NCBI RefSeq assembly: GCF_019132875.1
Contig: NZ_JAHSPF010000003.1
Coordinates: 1-64,000, forward strand
Length of the DNA stretch: 64,000 bases
Reading direction: 5' to 3'
Source of the DNA: Erwinia phyllosphaerae
GTDB lineage: Bacteria; Pseudomonadota; Gammaproteobacteria; Enterobacterales; Enterobacteriaceae
Position numbers and translations under genes: made by a program. Shown one piece after another: positions 55,833 through 64,000 of this stretch (within the stretch, counting starts at the first letter, position 1; each line of letters opens with the position of its first letter). The notes below the pieces were generated by a model that saw nothing but the letters and a program-made list of their open reading frames with translations, was not told the DNA's origin and searched no databases.

Positions 55833-56795
55833 ATGAAAACCAATACTCCTGCAGTACAAATGGTGACGATTTCCGCTGATGAAGCGGGACAGCGCATCGA
55901 CAATTTTTTACGCACGCAGCTTAAAGGCGTGCCAAAAAGCATGATTTATCGCATTTTGCGCAAGGGCGAGGTGCGCGTTAATAAAGGTCGAATTAAGCCA
56001 GAATATAAGCTGGAAGCGGGGGATGAAGTGCGCATTCCTCCGGTACGCGTTGCCGAGCGGGAAGAAGCCGCGGTTTCGCCAAAGCTGGACAAGGTTGCCG
56101 CGCTTGCTCACGCCATTATCTATGAAGACGATCATATTCTGGTGATGAACAAGCCATCAGGCACGGCCGTCCACGGTGGCAGCGGGCTGAGCTTCGGCGT
56201 GATTGAAGGGCTGCGCGCGCTGCGTCCTGAGGCGCGCTTTCTGGAGCTGGTGCACCGCCTCGATCGCGATACCTCAGGCATTCTGCTGGTGGCCAAAAAG
56301 CGTTCCGCGCTGCGCTCGCTGCACGAGCAGCTACGTGAAAAAGGCATGCAAAAAGATTATCTGGCGCTGGTACGCGGTTCGTGGCCTTCCCATATCAAGG
56401 CCGTGCAGGCACCGCTGCTGAAAAATATTCTGCAAAGCGGCGAGCGTATAGTGCGCGTCAGCAGCGAAGGCAAGCCGTCGGAAACGCGTTTTAAAGTAGA
56501 AGAGCGCTACGCCAAAGCCACGCTGGTAAAAGCCAGTCCGATTACCGGGCGCACACATCAGATCCGTGTCCATACGCTGCATGCGGGTCATCCGATTGCC
56601 TTTGATGACCGCTACGGCGAGCGGGATTTCGACGCCCAGCTGGCAGGTACGGGACTCAAAAGGCTTTTTCTGCACGCGGCTGCGCTGAAGTTCACCCATC
56701 CTAATACCGGTGAAGTAATGCGGGTTGAAGCTCCACTGGATGATGAACTTAAACATTGCCTGGCGGTATTAAGGAAAACATCGCCGGATAAGTAA
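55833..56795 (+). CDS. rluC: 23S rRNA pseudouridine synthase RluC
   Basis: This 320-residue enzyme has an N-terminal S4 RNA-binding domain (about 18-80, with [20 protein letters not shown] then [15 protein letters not shown]). The RluA-type catalytic domain carries the active Asp144 in [16 protein letters not shown] and [10 protein letters not shown]. It makes pseudouridines 955, 2504 and 2580 in 23S rRNA. It is divergent from rne, as in E. coli. Confidence 0.97.
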   Translation: MKTNTPAVQMVTISADEAGQRIDNFLRTQLKGVPKSMIYRILRKGEVRVNKGRIKPEYKLEAGDEVRIPPVRVAEREEAAVSPKLDKVAALAHAIIYEDDHILVMNKPSGTAVHGGSGLSFGVIEGLRALRPEARFLELVHRLDRDTSGILLVAKKRSALRSLHEQLREKGMQKDYLALVRGSWPSHIKAVQAPLLKNILQSGERIVRVSSEGKPSETRFKVEERYAKATLVKASPITGRTHQIRVHTLHAGHPIAFDDRYGERDFDAQLAGTGLKRLFLHAAALKFTHPNTGEVMRVEAPLDDELKHCLAVLRKTSPDK

Positions 56796-56903
56796 CAGGC
56801 TGTATTGCAGGCTTTCTCAGATTAATCATTGTTTTTAAGCACGGCGGCTGACGTTCTCACGTCGAGAACGATTTGCGCATGGAAGCGCGGCTCTCACCAC
56901 ATC

Positions 56904-57485
56904 TCACTCCAGCGGATTCACGCCCGCCTCACGCAGCATCTCGCAAAGCGCTATCAGCGGCAGTCCCACCAGCGTATTAGGATCGCGGCCGGTTAACCGA
57001 TCGAACAGCGTTATTCCCAGCCCTTCGCTTTTAAAGCTTCCCGCACAGTTAAGCGGCTGCTCTTTATCAACATAGTTAATGATTTCTTCTTCACTTAATA
57101 ATCTGAAATCCACGCTAAAGGGTTCACAAATCACCTTCAGGTTATTATTTCGACTGTCAAAAAGTGCCAGCCCTGTATAAAAAATCACGCTGTGCCCGCT
57201 GGCCTGACGTAATTGCGCGCAGGCCTTCTCTTTAGTATGAGGTTTTCCGGTTATTTTACCGTCAATCACGCAAACCTGATCGGAGCCTATAATCAAATGG
57301 GCAGGGTAGTTAACGGCCAGCGCACGCGCTTTGGCAGCGGCGAGTCGCTGTACTAAATCTGTTGCCGATTCATTGGGTTGTGGTGTTTCATCCACGTCTG
57401 GCGCAGCAGTAATAAAGGGCATGCCTAGCTTCTCAAGCAGCACTTTTCTGAAAGGGGAAGTTGAAGCCAGAACCAGCTGTGTCAT
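56904..57485 (-). CDS. yceF: Maf-family nucleoside triphosphate pyrophosphatase YceF (m7GTP)
   Basis: This 193-residue Maf protein has [15 protein letters not shown] at the start, [24 protein letters not shown] and [13 protein letters not shown]. The YceF subgroup hydrolyses 7-methyl-GTP, probably cleaning modified nucleotides from pools. The ATG at 57485 gives the family start MTQLVLAST; the longer frame to 57524 has no support. It is divergent from yceD. Confidence 0.94.
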   Translation of the reverse strand: MTQLVLASTSPFRKVLLEKLGMPFITAAPDVDETPQPNESATDLVQRLAAAKARALAVNYPAHLIIGSDQVCVIDGKITGKPHTKEKACAQLRQASGHSVIFYTGLALFDSRNNNLKVICEPFSVDFRLLSEEEIINYVDKEQPLNCAGSFKSEGLGITLFDRLTGRDPNTLVGLPLIALCEMLREAGVNPLE

Positions 57486-57589
57486 AATTTTTTCCGGAAT
57501 AGATAGCGCAGGAGTGCAGGACATTTTAAACTATGCGCCGCACTGGATGCGAATAATGGGTGAAAGATGCTGTAAAACGGCCTTTTTCT

Positions 57590-57618
57590 TTGACTCTATC
57601 TCGTTACAAAGTTAATAT
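57590..57618 (+). promoter_or_regulatory. yceD promoter giving a nearly leaderless transcript
   Basis: TTGACT (57590-57595), 17 bp, TAATAT (57613-57618) is an excellent sigma70 promoter. The yceD ATG is only 9 bp after the -10, so transcription would start at or next to the start codon. Confidence 0.75.
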
Positions 57619-57627
57619 GCGCGCCCT

Positions 57628-58149
57628 ATGCAAAAGGTAAAATTACCCCTGACTCTCGATCCGGTTCGCACCGCTCAGAAGCGCCTGGATTACCAGGGCG
57701 TTTACACCCCTGAACAGGTGGAGCGTCTTGCCGAATCGGTAGTGAGTGTGGACAGTGATGTAGATTGTACGATGTCGTTCGCGATCGACAATCAGCGTTT
57801 AGCCGTGCTGAATGGCACTGCTGCGGTTTCCGTTACGCTGTCTTGTCAACGCTGCGGCCAGTCCTTTCCGCATGCCGTCCACGTAACGTATTGCTTCAGC
57901 CCGGTCGTCACTGACGAACAGGCAGAGGCACTGCCGGAAGCGTACGAGCCGGTCAACGTCAACGAGTTTGGCGAAATTGATCTGCTGGCGGTGGTAGAAG
58001 ATGAACTCATCCTCGCCCTGCCTGTCGTTCCGGTGCATGATTCTGAACACTGTGAAGTGTCCGAGGCGGACATGGTCTTTGGCAAGTTGCCTGCAGAGGC
58101 GGAAAAACCAAACCCATTTGCCGTATTAGCCAGTTTAAAGCGTAAGTAA
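57628..58149 (+). CDS. yceD: YceD (DUF177), 23S rRNA accumulation protein
   Basis: This 173-residue protein starts [20 protein letters not shown] as in E. coli and has [12 protein letters not shown] with a Cys pair, [23 protein letters not shown], and [16 protein letters not shown]. In bacteria and plastids the family supports 23S rRNA accumulation. It is first of the yceD-rpmF-plsX-fab cluster; rpmF follows 14 bp later. No Shine-Dalgarno is visible, in line with the promoter position. Confidence 0.95.
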   Translation: MQKVKLPLTLDPVRTAQKRLDYQGVYTPEQVERLAESVVSVDSDVDCTMSFAIDNQRLAVLNGTAAVSVTLSCQRCGQSFPHAVHVTYCFSPVVTDEQAEALPEAYEPVNVNEFGEIDLLAVVEDELILALPVVPVHDSEHCEVSEADMVFGKLPAEAEKPNPFAVLASLKRK

Positions 58150-58163
58150 TAGGAGTAAGGTCC

Positions 58164-58334
58164 ATGGCCGTACAACAGAATAAACCAACCCGTTCCAAAC
58201 GTGGCATGCGTCGTTCACACGATGCGCTGACCACTGCCACTCTTTCCGTAGATAAAGTTTCTGGCGAAACGCATCTGCGTCACCACATCACTGCGGATGG
58301 TTACTACCGCGGTCGCAAGGTCATCGTTAAGTAA
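58164..58334 (+). CDS. rpmF: 50S ribosomal protein L32
   Basis: This 56-residue basic ribosomal protein starts [19 protein letters not shown] and ends [10 protein letters not shown], as in E. coli L32. GGAG precedes the ATG. It lies between yceD and plsX, linking ribosome production with lipid synthesis in one transcript. Confidence 0.98.
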   Translation: MAVQQNKPTRSKRGMRRSHDALTTATLSVDKVSGETHLRHHITADGYYRGRKVIVK

Positions 58335-58357
58335 TTCACGGCCCAGCCGGCGATACT

Positions 58358-59392
58358 TTGACACGTTTGACCCTGGCGATTGATGCCATGGGCGGGGATT
58401 TCGGTCCCTGCGTGACAGTGCCTGCGGCAATGCAGGCACTGGCATCAGACGCGCAGCTGCACCTTCTTCTGGTCGGTCATCCCGACAAAATCACGTCATT
58501 ACTCGCAAAAGCTGATTCCGCCCTGCGGGAACGTCTGCAGATTATTCCTGCCGAGTCGGTTATTGCCAGTGATGCCAGGCCTGCCCAGGCGATACGCCAC
58601 AGCCGGGGTACCTCCATGCGCGTGGCGCTTGAGCTGGTGAAAGAGGGGCGGGCAGAAGCCTGCATTAGTGCCGGTAACACAGGTGCACTGATGGGGCTGG
58701 CTAAACTTGTGCTTGGGCCGTTAAACGGCATTGAGCGTCCGGCACTGATGACCGTGCTGCCTAACGTACAGGCAGGTAAAACGGTGGTGCTGGATTTAGG
58801 CGCTAACGTCGACGCAACCAGCGCCATGCTGGTGCAGTTCGCCGTTATGGGGGCGGTAATGGCAGAAGATATGCTGTCCGTTACGCGTCCTCGCGTGGCG
58901 CTGCTCAATATCGGTCAGGAAGAGACCAAAGGTTTAGACAGTATCCGGGACGCCGCAACTATTCTGCGAGAGTCGCCGGAAATTAACTATATTGGATACC
59001 TCGAAGGCAACGAACTTCTTACCGGCAAAACAGACGTCCTTGTGTGCGATGGTTTCATCGGCAACGTGACGTTAAAGACTATGGAAGGCGTGGTAAGAGT
59101 GTTTCTTTCGCTGTTGCAATCACAAGGCGAAGGTAAAAAAAGGGCCTGGTGGCTGTCGCTGTTAGGACGTTTTGTCAAAAAACGCCTGGCGAAGCGGTTC
59201 GGCCAGCTCGACCCTGACCAGTACAATGGCGCCTGCCTGTTGGGGCTACGCAAAACCGTGGTAAAAAGCCACGGCGCTGCCAGCCAGCACGCATTTGTTG
59301 CGGCAATAAAACAGGCAGAGCAGGCGGTGCGGCGGCAACTTCCCGAGCGGATTGCCGCCCGCCTTGAAACTGTATTACCTAAGAGTGACTGA
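58358..59392 (+). CDS. plsX: Phosphate acyltransferase PlsX
   Basis: This 344-residue enzyme makes acyl-phosphate from acyl-ACP for PlsY, starting phospholipid synthesis. It has [57 protein letters not shown] and [16 protein letters not shown], in order. The start is TTG at 58358, giving [13 protein letters not shown] like E. coli; no good Shine-Dalgarno is seen, so coupling to rpmF 23 bp upstream is likely. Confidence 0.97.
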   Translation: MTRLTLAIDAMGGDFGPCVTVPAAMQALASDAQLHLLLVGHPDKITSLLAKADSALRERLQIIPAESVIASDARPAQAIRHSRGTSMRVALELVKEGRAEACISAGNTGALMGLAKLVLGPLNGIERPALMTVLPNVQAGKTVVLDLGANVDATSAMLVQFAVMGAVMAEDMLSVTRPRVALLNIGQEETKGLDSIRDAATILRESPEINYIGYLEGNELLTGKTDVLVCDGFIGNVTLKTMEGVVRVFLSLLQSQGEGKKRAWWLSLLGRFVKKRLAKRFGQLDPDQYNGACLLGLRKTVVKSHGAASQHAFVAAIKQAEQAVRRQLPERIAARLETVLPKSD

Positions 59393-59398
59393 GCGTAC

Positions 59399-60352
59399 AT
59401 GTATACGAAGATTATCGGTACGGGCAGCTATCTGCCCGAACAGGTGCGGACTAACGCCGATCTGGAAAAAATGGTGGATACCTCGGACGAGTGGATTGTC
59501 ACACGAACCGGTATCCGTGAACGTCGTATTGCAGCAGCAGACGAAACCGTGGCCACGATGGGTTTCCACGCCGCGGAACGCGCACTGGAAATGGCGGGTA
59601 TCGACAAAAACGATATTGGCCTGATTGTGGTGGCGACCACCTCTTCCAGCCACGCGTTTCCAAGCTCTGCCTGCATGATCCAGCAGATGCTGGATATTAA
59701 CGATGCGGCTTCCTTCGATCTGGCTGCCGCCTGTGCTGGTTTCACCTACGCGCTGAGCGTGGCCGATCAGTACATTAAAAACGGCGCGGTAAAAAATGCG
59801 CTGGTGATCGGTGCTGACGCGCTGGCGCGCACGCTCGATCCTGAGGATCGCGGCACCATCATCCTGTTTGGCGATGGCGCAGGCGCGGTAGTATTAGGTG
59901 CGAGCGAAGAGCCAGGCATCATTTCTACCCATCTGCATGCAGATGGCCGCTATGGTCAGCTTCTCTCTCTCGCCAATCAGGATCGTGAGCACCAGGATCA
60001 GCCTTCGTATCTCAAAATGGCCGGTAACGAAGTGTTTAAAGTTGCGGTAACGGAGCTGGCGCACATCGTTGAAGAAACGCTGAAAGCCAATAACCTGGAG
60101 CGCGAAGCTATCGACTGGCTGGTGCCGCATCAGGCTAACCTGCGCATTATCAGCGCAACCGCGCGCAAGCTGGGCATGGAGATGGATAAAGTGGTGGTCA
60201 CGCTCGACCGTCACGGCAACACCTCTGCCGCTTCCGTGCCGTCTGCACTGGACGAAGCGGTGCGCGACGGTCGGATTAAACCGGGCCAGCTGATTCTGCT
60301 GGAAGCCTTTGGTGGCGGGTTCACCTGGGGTTCGGCGCTGGTTCGTTTTTGA
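59399..60352 (+). CDS. fabH: 3-oxoacyl-ACP synthase III FabH
   Basis: This 317-residue initiating ketoacyl synthase condenses acetyl-CoA with malonyl-ACP. The catalytic triad is Cys112 (AAACAGF), His244 (VPHQANLRI) and Asn274 ([11 protein letters not shown]), all at the E. coli positions. It lies 6 bp after plsX. Confidence 0.98.
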   Translation: MYTKIIGTGSYLPEQVRTNADLEKMVDTSDEWIVTRTGIRERRIAAADETVATMGFHAAERALEMAGIDKNDIGLIVVATTSSSHAFPSSACMIQQMLDINDAASFDLAAACAGFTYALSVADQYIKNGAVKNALVIGADALARTLDPEDRGTIILFGDGAGAVVLGASEEPGIISTHLHADGRYGQLLSLANQDREHQDQPSYLKMAGNEVFKVAVTELAHIVEETLKANNLEREAIDWLVPHQANLRIISATARKLGMEMDKVVVTLDRHGNTSAASVPSALDEAVRDGRIKPGQLILLEAFGGGFTWGSALVRF

Positions 60353-60368
60353 TTAACAGGATAGAACA

Positions 60369-61298
60369 ATGACGCAATTTGCAATGGTTTTCCCGGGACA
60401 GGGATCGCAGACGGTGGGCATGCTGGCCGAACTGGCCGCTGAAAATCCGCTGGTTGAACAAACTTTTGGCGAAGCTTCCGCCGCGCTGGGTTACGACCTG
60501 TGGGCGCTGGTGCAGAACGGTCCTGCTGAAGAACTGAACAAAACCTGGCAGACCCAGCCCGCTTTACTGGCTGCATCTGTTGCTATTTTCCGCGTTTGGC
60601 AGGAAAAAGGCGGATCTGCGCCAGCAATGCTGGCAGGACACAGCCTTGGCGAGTATAGTGCGCTGGTTTGCGCAGGCGTGATCGATTTTAAAGACGCCAT
60701 TAAGCTGGTTGAACTGCGCGGCAAACTGATGCAGGAAGCGGTTCCGGAAGGAACGGGCGCCATGCAGGCGATTATCGGCCTGGACGACGCCTCTATCGCC
60801 AAAGCCTGTGAAGAAGCGGCGCAGGGCGAGGTTGTCTCGCCGGTGAACTTTAACTCACCGGGCCAGGTAGTGATTGCCGGAAATAAAGCGGCGGTGGAGC
60901 GTGCTGGTGCAGCCTGTAAGGCCGCCGGTGCCAAGCGTGCGCTGCCTTTACCGGTCAGCGTACCGTCTCACTGCGCGCTGATGAAGCCTGCGGCAGACAA
61001 GCTGGCCGTTGCGCTGGAACAGCTGACCTTCAACGCGCCGGCTATTCCGGTAGTGAACAACGTTGATGTGCGCTGCGAAACCTCGGCGGAAGCTATTCGT
61101 AGCGCGCTGGTTCGCCAGCTGTACAGCCCGGTTCGCTGGACCGAATGCGTAGAATTTATGGCGCAGCAGGGCGTAACGTCACTGCTGGAAGCCGGGCCGG
61201 GTAAAGTACTGACCGGGCTGACAAAGCGAATTGTAGACACCCTGACGGCGGCACCGGTGAACGACCCGGCCAGCCTGTCAGCGGCGATCGAGCAGTAA
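60369..61298 (+). CDS. fabD: Malonyl-CoA:ACP transacylase FabD
   Basis: This 309-residue transacylase has FPGQGSQTVGML at the start, nucleophile Ser92 in GHSLGEYSALV, and catalytic His201 in VPSHCALM. It loads malonate onto ACP. It sits between fabH and fabG as in E. coli. Confidence 0.98.
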   Translation: MTQFAMVFPGQGSQTVGMLAELAAENPLVEQTFGEASAALGYDLWALVQNGPAEELNKTWQTQPALLAASVAIFRVWQEKGGSAPAMLAGHSLGEYSALVCAGVIDFKDAIKLVELRGKLMQEAVPEGTGAMQAIIGLDDASIAKACEEAAQGEVVSPVNFNSPGQVVIAGNKAAVERAGAACKAAGAKRALPLPVSVPSHCALMKPAADKLAVALEQLTFNAPAIPVVNNVDVRCETSAEAIRSALVRQLYSPVRWTECVEFMAQQGVTSLLEAGPGKVLTGLTKRIVDTLTAAPVNDPASLSAAIEQ

Positions 61299-61311
61299 AA
61301 AGAGGATGAAG

Positions 61312-62046
61312 ATGAACTTCGAAGGAAAAATTGCGCTGGTAACCGGCGCGAGCCGCGGCATTGGCCGTGCGATTGCAGAAAAACTGGTCGCGGGCGGCGC
61401 GAAAGTGATCGGTACGGCGACCAGCCAGAGCGGCGCAGAAGCTATCAGCGCTTACCTGGGCAGCAATGGCAAAGGCCTGCTGCTGAATGTGACCGATAGT
61501 GCTTCTATTGAAGAAGTGCTGGGAAATATTCGCGCGGAATTTGGCGAAGTAGACATTTTAGTCAATAATGCTGGCATCACGCGTGATAATCTTCTGATGC
61601 GTATGAAGGACGATGAGTGGCAGGATATCCTGGACACTAATCTTACTTCCGTATTCCGCCTGTCAAAAGCGGTAATGCGCGCTATGATGAAGAAACGCGT
61701 AGGCCGAATTATTACCATTGGCTCCGTTGTTGGAACAATGGGTAATGCGGGCCAGGCAAACTACGCAGCAGCAAAAGCGGGTTTGATCGGCTTCAGCAAG
61801 TCACTGGCGCGGGAAGTCGCGTCACGTGGTATTACCGTTAACGTTGTGGCTCCCGGTTTCATTGAAACCGACATGACGCGTGCGCTGACTGAAGAGCAGC
61901 GTGCGGGCATTCTGGCGGGAGTGCCGGCGGGTCGTCTTGGCGACGCGCAGGAAATCGCCAGTGCCGTTGCATTTTTAGCCTCTGACGAGGCGGCGTACAT
62001 CACTGGTGAAACGCTGCACGTCAATGGCGGAATGTACATGGTCTGA
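61312..62046 (+). CDS. fabG: 3-oxoacyl-ACP reductase FabG
   Basis: This 244-residue short-chain dehydrogenase has NADPH motif TGASRGIGRAIAE, NNAGITRDNLLMRM, and the Ser-Tyr-Lys catalytic set in TIGSVVGTMGNAGQANYAAAK. It reduces 3-oxoacyl-ACP. The ATG at 61312 has AGAGG 6 nt upstream; the ATG at 61306 is too close to it. An AT-rich gap with the acpP promoter follows. Confidence 0.98.
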   Translation: MNFEGKIALVTGASRGIGRAIAEKLVAGGAKVIGTATSQSGAEAISAYLGSNGKGLLLNVTDSASIEEVLGNIRAEFGEVDILVNNAGITRDNLLMRMKDDEWQDILDTNLTSVFRLSKAVMRAMMKKRVGRIITIGSVVGTMGNAGQANYAAAKAGLIGFSKSLAREVASRGITVNVVAPGFIETDMTRALTEEQRAGILAGVPAGRLGDAQEIASAVAFLASDEAAYITGETLHVNGGMYMV

Positions 62047-62127
62047 TAATCACGAAAAGTATTTGCGTTATTTGCGGTAAAACCCGCAAAATAGCGTAAA
62101 TTCGTGGTTTGACCAGCCGGGATTTAG

Positions 62128-62155
62128 TTGCATCTTTTTCAACATTTTATACACT
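62128..62155 (+). promoter_or_regulatory. acpP promoter
   Basis: TTGCAT (62128-62133), 16 bp, TACACT (62150-62155) followed by a short leader with a TCGC-GAAA-GCGA mini-hairpin and AGGAAA before the ATG. The arrangement is like the strong E. coli acpP promoter. Confidence 0.75.
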
Positions 62156-62200
62156 ACGAAAACCATCGCGAAAGCGAGTTTTGATAGGAAATTTAATAGT

Positions 62201-62437
62201 ATGAGCACTATCGAAGAACGCGTTAAGAAAATCATTGGCGAGCAGCTTGGCGTTAAGCAGGAAGAAGTTGTTAACACTGCCTCTTTTGTAGAAGATCTGG
62301 GCGCTGATTCTCTTGATACCGTTGAGCTGGTAATGGCTCTGGAAGAAGAGTTTGATACCGAGATTCCGGACGAAGAAGCTGAGAAAATCACTACCGTTCA
62401 GGCTGCTATTGATTACATCAATGGTCACCAGGGCTAA
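62201..62437 (+). CDS. acpP: Acyl carrier protein
   Basis: This acidic 78-residue four-helix carrier has the phosphopantetheine attachment Ser (residue 37 counting Met) in [18 protein letters not shown]. Almost identical to E. coli ACP. Its own promoter and the attenuator-like hairpin after it keep its level above that of neighbouring fab genes. Confidence 0.99.
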   Translation: MSTIEERVKKIIGEQLGVKQEEVVNTASFVEDLGADSLDTVELVMALEEEFDTEIPDEEAEKITTVQAAIDYINGHQG

Positions 62438-62449
62438 GTGAGCATCTCC

Positions 62450-62476
62450 AGGCGGTCACTCGACCGCCTGAGTTTT
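62450..62476 (+). terminator. acpP terminator/attenuator before fabF
   Basis: AGGCGGTC, loop ACTC, GACCGCCT, then GAGTTTT. The 8-bp stem lies between acpP and fabF and should partly terminate the acpP transcript. Confidence 0.75.
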
Positions 62477-62526
62477 ATCTGTACGTCCCACTGATTTCCC
62501 TATTTTCCCCTCCCTGGAGGACGAAC

Positions 62527-63768
62527 GTGTCTAAGCGTCGTGTAGTTGTGACCGGTCTTGGCATGTTGTCTCCTGTCGGCAATACCGTAGAGTCTACCTG
62601 GAATGCTCTTGTTGCCGGTCAGAGTGGCATCAGCCCGATCGACCATTTTGAAGCTAGCGCCTACGCAACGCGTTTTGCTGGCTTAGTAAAGGATTTTAAC
62701 TGCGAAGAATTTATCTCGCGCAAAGATCAGCGCAAGATGGATGCTTTCATTCAATATGGAGTTGTCGCTGGCATTCAGGCCATGCAGGATTCCGGTCTGG
62801 TCATTACTGACGAAAATGCTCACCGTATCGGTGCCGCAATCGGTTCCGGTATTGGCGGTCTTGGTTTGATTGAAGAAAACCATACGTCGCTGGTTAACGG
62901 TGGCCCACGTAAAATCAGTCCTTTCTTTGTGCCTTCCACCATTGTGAACATGATCGCCGGTCACCTGACGATTATGTACGGCATGAAAGGGCCGAGCATT
63001 GCCATTTCTACCGCCTGTACTACCGGCGTCCACAACATCGGTCAGGCAGCACGTATGATTGCCTATAACGATGCGGACGTAATGCTGGCCGGCGGCGCGG
63101 AAAAGGGCAGTACGCCACTGGGCATCGGCGGCTTCGGCGCGGCGCGTGCGCTTTCAACCCGTAACGACAATCCGCAGGCGGCAAGCCGTCCGTGGGATAA
63201 AGATCGCGATGGCTTCGTGCTGGGCGACGGTGCGGGAATCGTCCTGCTGGAAGAGTATGAGCACGCTAAAAAACGCGGCGCGAAAATCTACGCTGAACTG
63301 GTAGGTTTTGGCATGAGCAGCGATGCGTATCATATGACCTCACCGCCGGAAAACGGTGCGGGCGCGGCGCTGGCGATGGAAAATGCCCTGCGTGATGCGC
63401 AGCTGTCAGCAGAGCAAATTGGCTACATCAACGCACACGGCACCTCGACGCCAGCGGGCGACATTGCAGAAGCCCAGGCCGTAAAGTCGGTCTTTGGTGC
63501 GGCGGCATCCCGCGTGATGGTCAGCTCAACGAAATCCATGACCGGTCATCTGTTAGGCGCGGCAGGCGCGGTAGAATCTATCTACTCCATCCTTGCACTG
63601 CGCGACCAGGTCATTCCGCCAACCATCAATCTGGATAATCCGGATGAAGGTTGCGATCTGGATTTTGTGCCCCACACGGCGCGTCAGGTTAAAGGTCTGG
63701 AGTATGCTCTGTGCAACTCCTTCGGTTTCGGCGGCACCAACGGCTCGCTGATTTTCCGTAAAATTTAA
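62527..63768 (+). CDS. fabF: 3-oxoacyl-ACP synthase II FabF
   Basis: This 413-residue elongating ketoacyl synthase has active Cys164 ([11 protein letters not shown], counting Met), His304 ([11 protein letters not shown]) and His341 in the [14 protein letters not shown] loop. It converts palmitoleate to vaccenate and adjusts membrane fluidity with temperature. The GTG start at 62527, preceded by TGGAGGA, is the same as in E. coli. Confidence 0.98.
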   Translation: MSKRRVVVTGLGMLSPVGNTVESTWNALVAGQSGISPIDHFEASAYATRFAGLVKDFNCEEFISRKDQRKMDAFIQYGVVAGIQAMQDSGLVITDENAHRIGAAIGSGIGGLGLIEENHTSLVNGGPRKISPFFVPSTIVNMIAGHLTIMYGMKGPSIAISTACTTGVHNIGQAARMIAYNDADVMLAGGAEKGSTPLGIGGFGAARALSTRNDNPQAASRPWDKDRDGFVLGDGAGIVLLEEYEHAKKRGAKIYAELVGFGMSSDAYHMTSPPENGAGAALAMENALRDAQLSAEQIGYINAHGTSTPAGDIAEAQAVKSVFGAAASRVMVSSTKSMTGHLLGAAGAVESIYSILALRDQVIPPTINLDNPDEGCDLDFVPHTARQVKGLEYALCNSFGFGGTNGSLIFRKI

Positions 63769-63787
63769 CGACCTGCTTTTATGACAG

Positions 63788-63810
63788 GCCCGCCGCGCGC
63801 GGGCTTTTTT
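63788..63810 (+). terminator. fabF terminator
   Basis: GCCCGC, a 5-nt loop, GCGGGC and six T, 19 bp after the fabF stop. Confidence 0.9.
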
Positions 63811-63894
63811 GTTTTTATACCGGTATTACCCTTTTGGCGGCGACAGGTCGGGATAAGGCTTGCTGACCATAAAAACAGCGAATAAGGAACATTG

Positions 63895-64000
63895 ATGATC
63901 TGGATAAACGGCGAGCTGCAGGAAACCATTCAGGTTAAAGACCGCGCCGTACAGTTTGGCGACGGCTGCTTTACCACGGCACGCATCATGCACGGAAAAG
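63895..64000 (+). CDS. pabC: Aminodeoxychorismate lyase PabC (5' part only)
   Basis: The first 35 codons are present and the gene runs off the window. MIWINGELQETIQVKDRAVQ then FGDGCFTTARIMHGK matches the E. coli PabC N-terminus, a fold-type IV PLP enzyme that makes p-aminobenzoate for folate. AAGGA precedes the ATG. It follows fabF as in E. coli. Confidence 0.93.
   Translation, partial: MIWINGELQETIQVKDRAVQFGDGCFTTARIMHGK

Overview
The window is a chromosomal segment of an Enterobacterales bacterium. Gene content and order match the E. coli/Salmonella 23-25 min region (clsC-opgC-opgGH-yceK-msyB-mdtG-lpxL-trhO ... solA-bssS-dinI-pyrC-yceB-grxB-rimJ-yceH-mviM-murJ-flgNMA-flgBCDEFGHIJKL-rne-rluC-yceF-yceD-rpmF-plsX-fabHDG-acpP-fabF-pabC). 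Protein divergence from E. coli, the missing mdtH and several accessory insertions suggest Erwiniaceae (Pantoea/Erwinia/Mixta type); that is inference, not proof.

Layout. 1-110: a 7-bp simple repeat running off the window edge. 353-4955: a MarR/SlyA-type regulator followed by a tripartite efflux operon (MFS pump, HlyD/EmrA adaptor, NodT-type outer-membrane factor). 5240-7575: a DUF1275 membrane protein, a small membrane protein and a glycosidase-like TIM-barrel protein. 7749-14723: clsC, opgC and opgGH (cardiolipin and periplasmic glucans). 14785-17336: yciE, yciF and a zinc alcohol dehydrogenase. 17599-18249: yceK and msyB. 18474-22129 is an accessory island between msyB and mdtG: an AT-rich membrane protein, an orphan short flagellin with its own sigma28 promoter, and an Old Yellow Enzyme/ArsR operon with a clear operator. 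22134-29681: mdtG, lpxL, a YqjM-class OYE, trhO, an FMN reductase and a ProP-like transporter. 29760-36347: solA, bssS, a small unknown protein, dinI (LexA box), pyrC (PurR box), yceB, grxB, rimJ, yceH. 36511-39091: mviM and murJ. 39203-50746: the complete flgN-M-A / flgB-L cluster, with sigma28 promoters at flgM and flgK. 50747-51430: an intergenic region with a tandem array of about 34-bp hairpin repeats that runs into the rne terminator. 51431-64000: rne, rluC, yceF, then the yceD-rpmF-plsX-fabHDG-acpP-fabF-pabC lipid-synthesis cluster.

How it works together. The backbone combines envelope biogenesis (fatty acids, lipid A acylation, lipid II flipping, cardiolipin, periplasmic glucans), flagellar assembly, and RNA and ribosome maintenance. 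Transcription logic is readable: three good sigma28 promoters (flgM, flgK, orphan flagellin), SlyA-type boxes at two efflux loci, LexA at dinI, PurR at pyrC, and an operator embedded in the OYE/arsR promoter. The most unusual sequence is the flgL-rne hairpin array. Next in interest are the orphan flagellin island, the expanded repeat-rich tail of RNase E, and the 7-bp repeat tract at the window edge.
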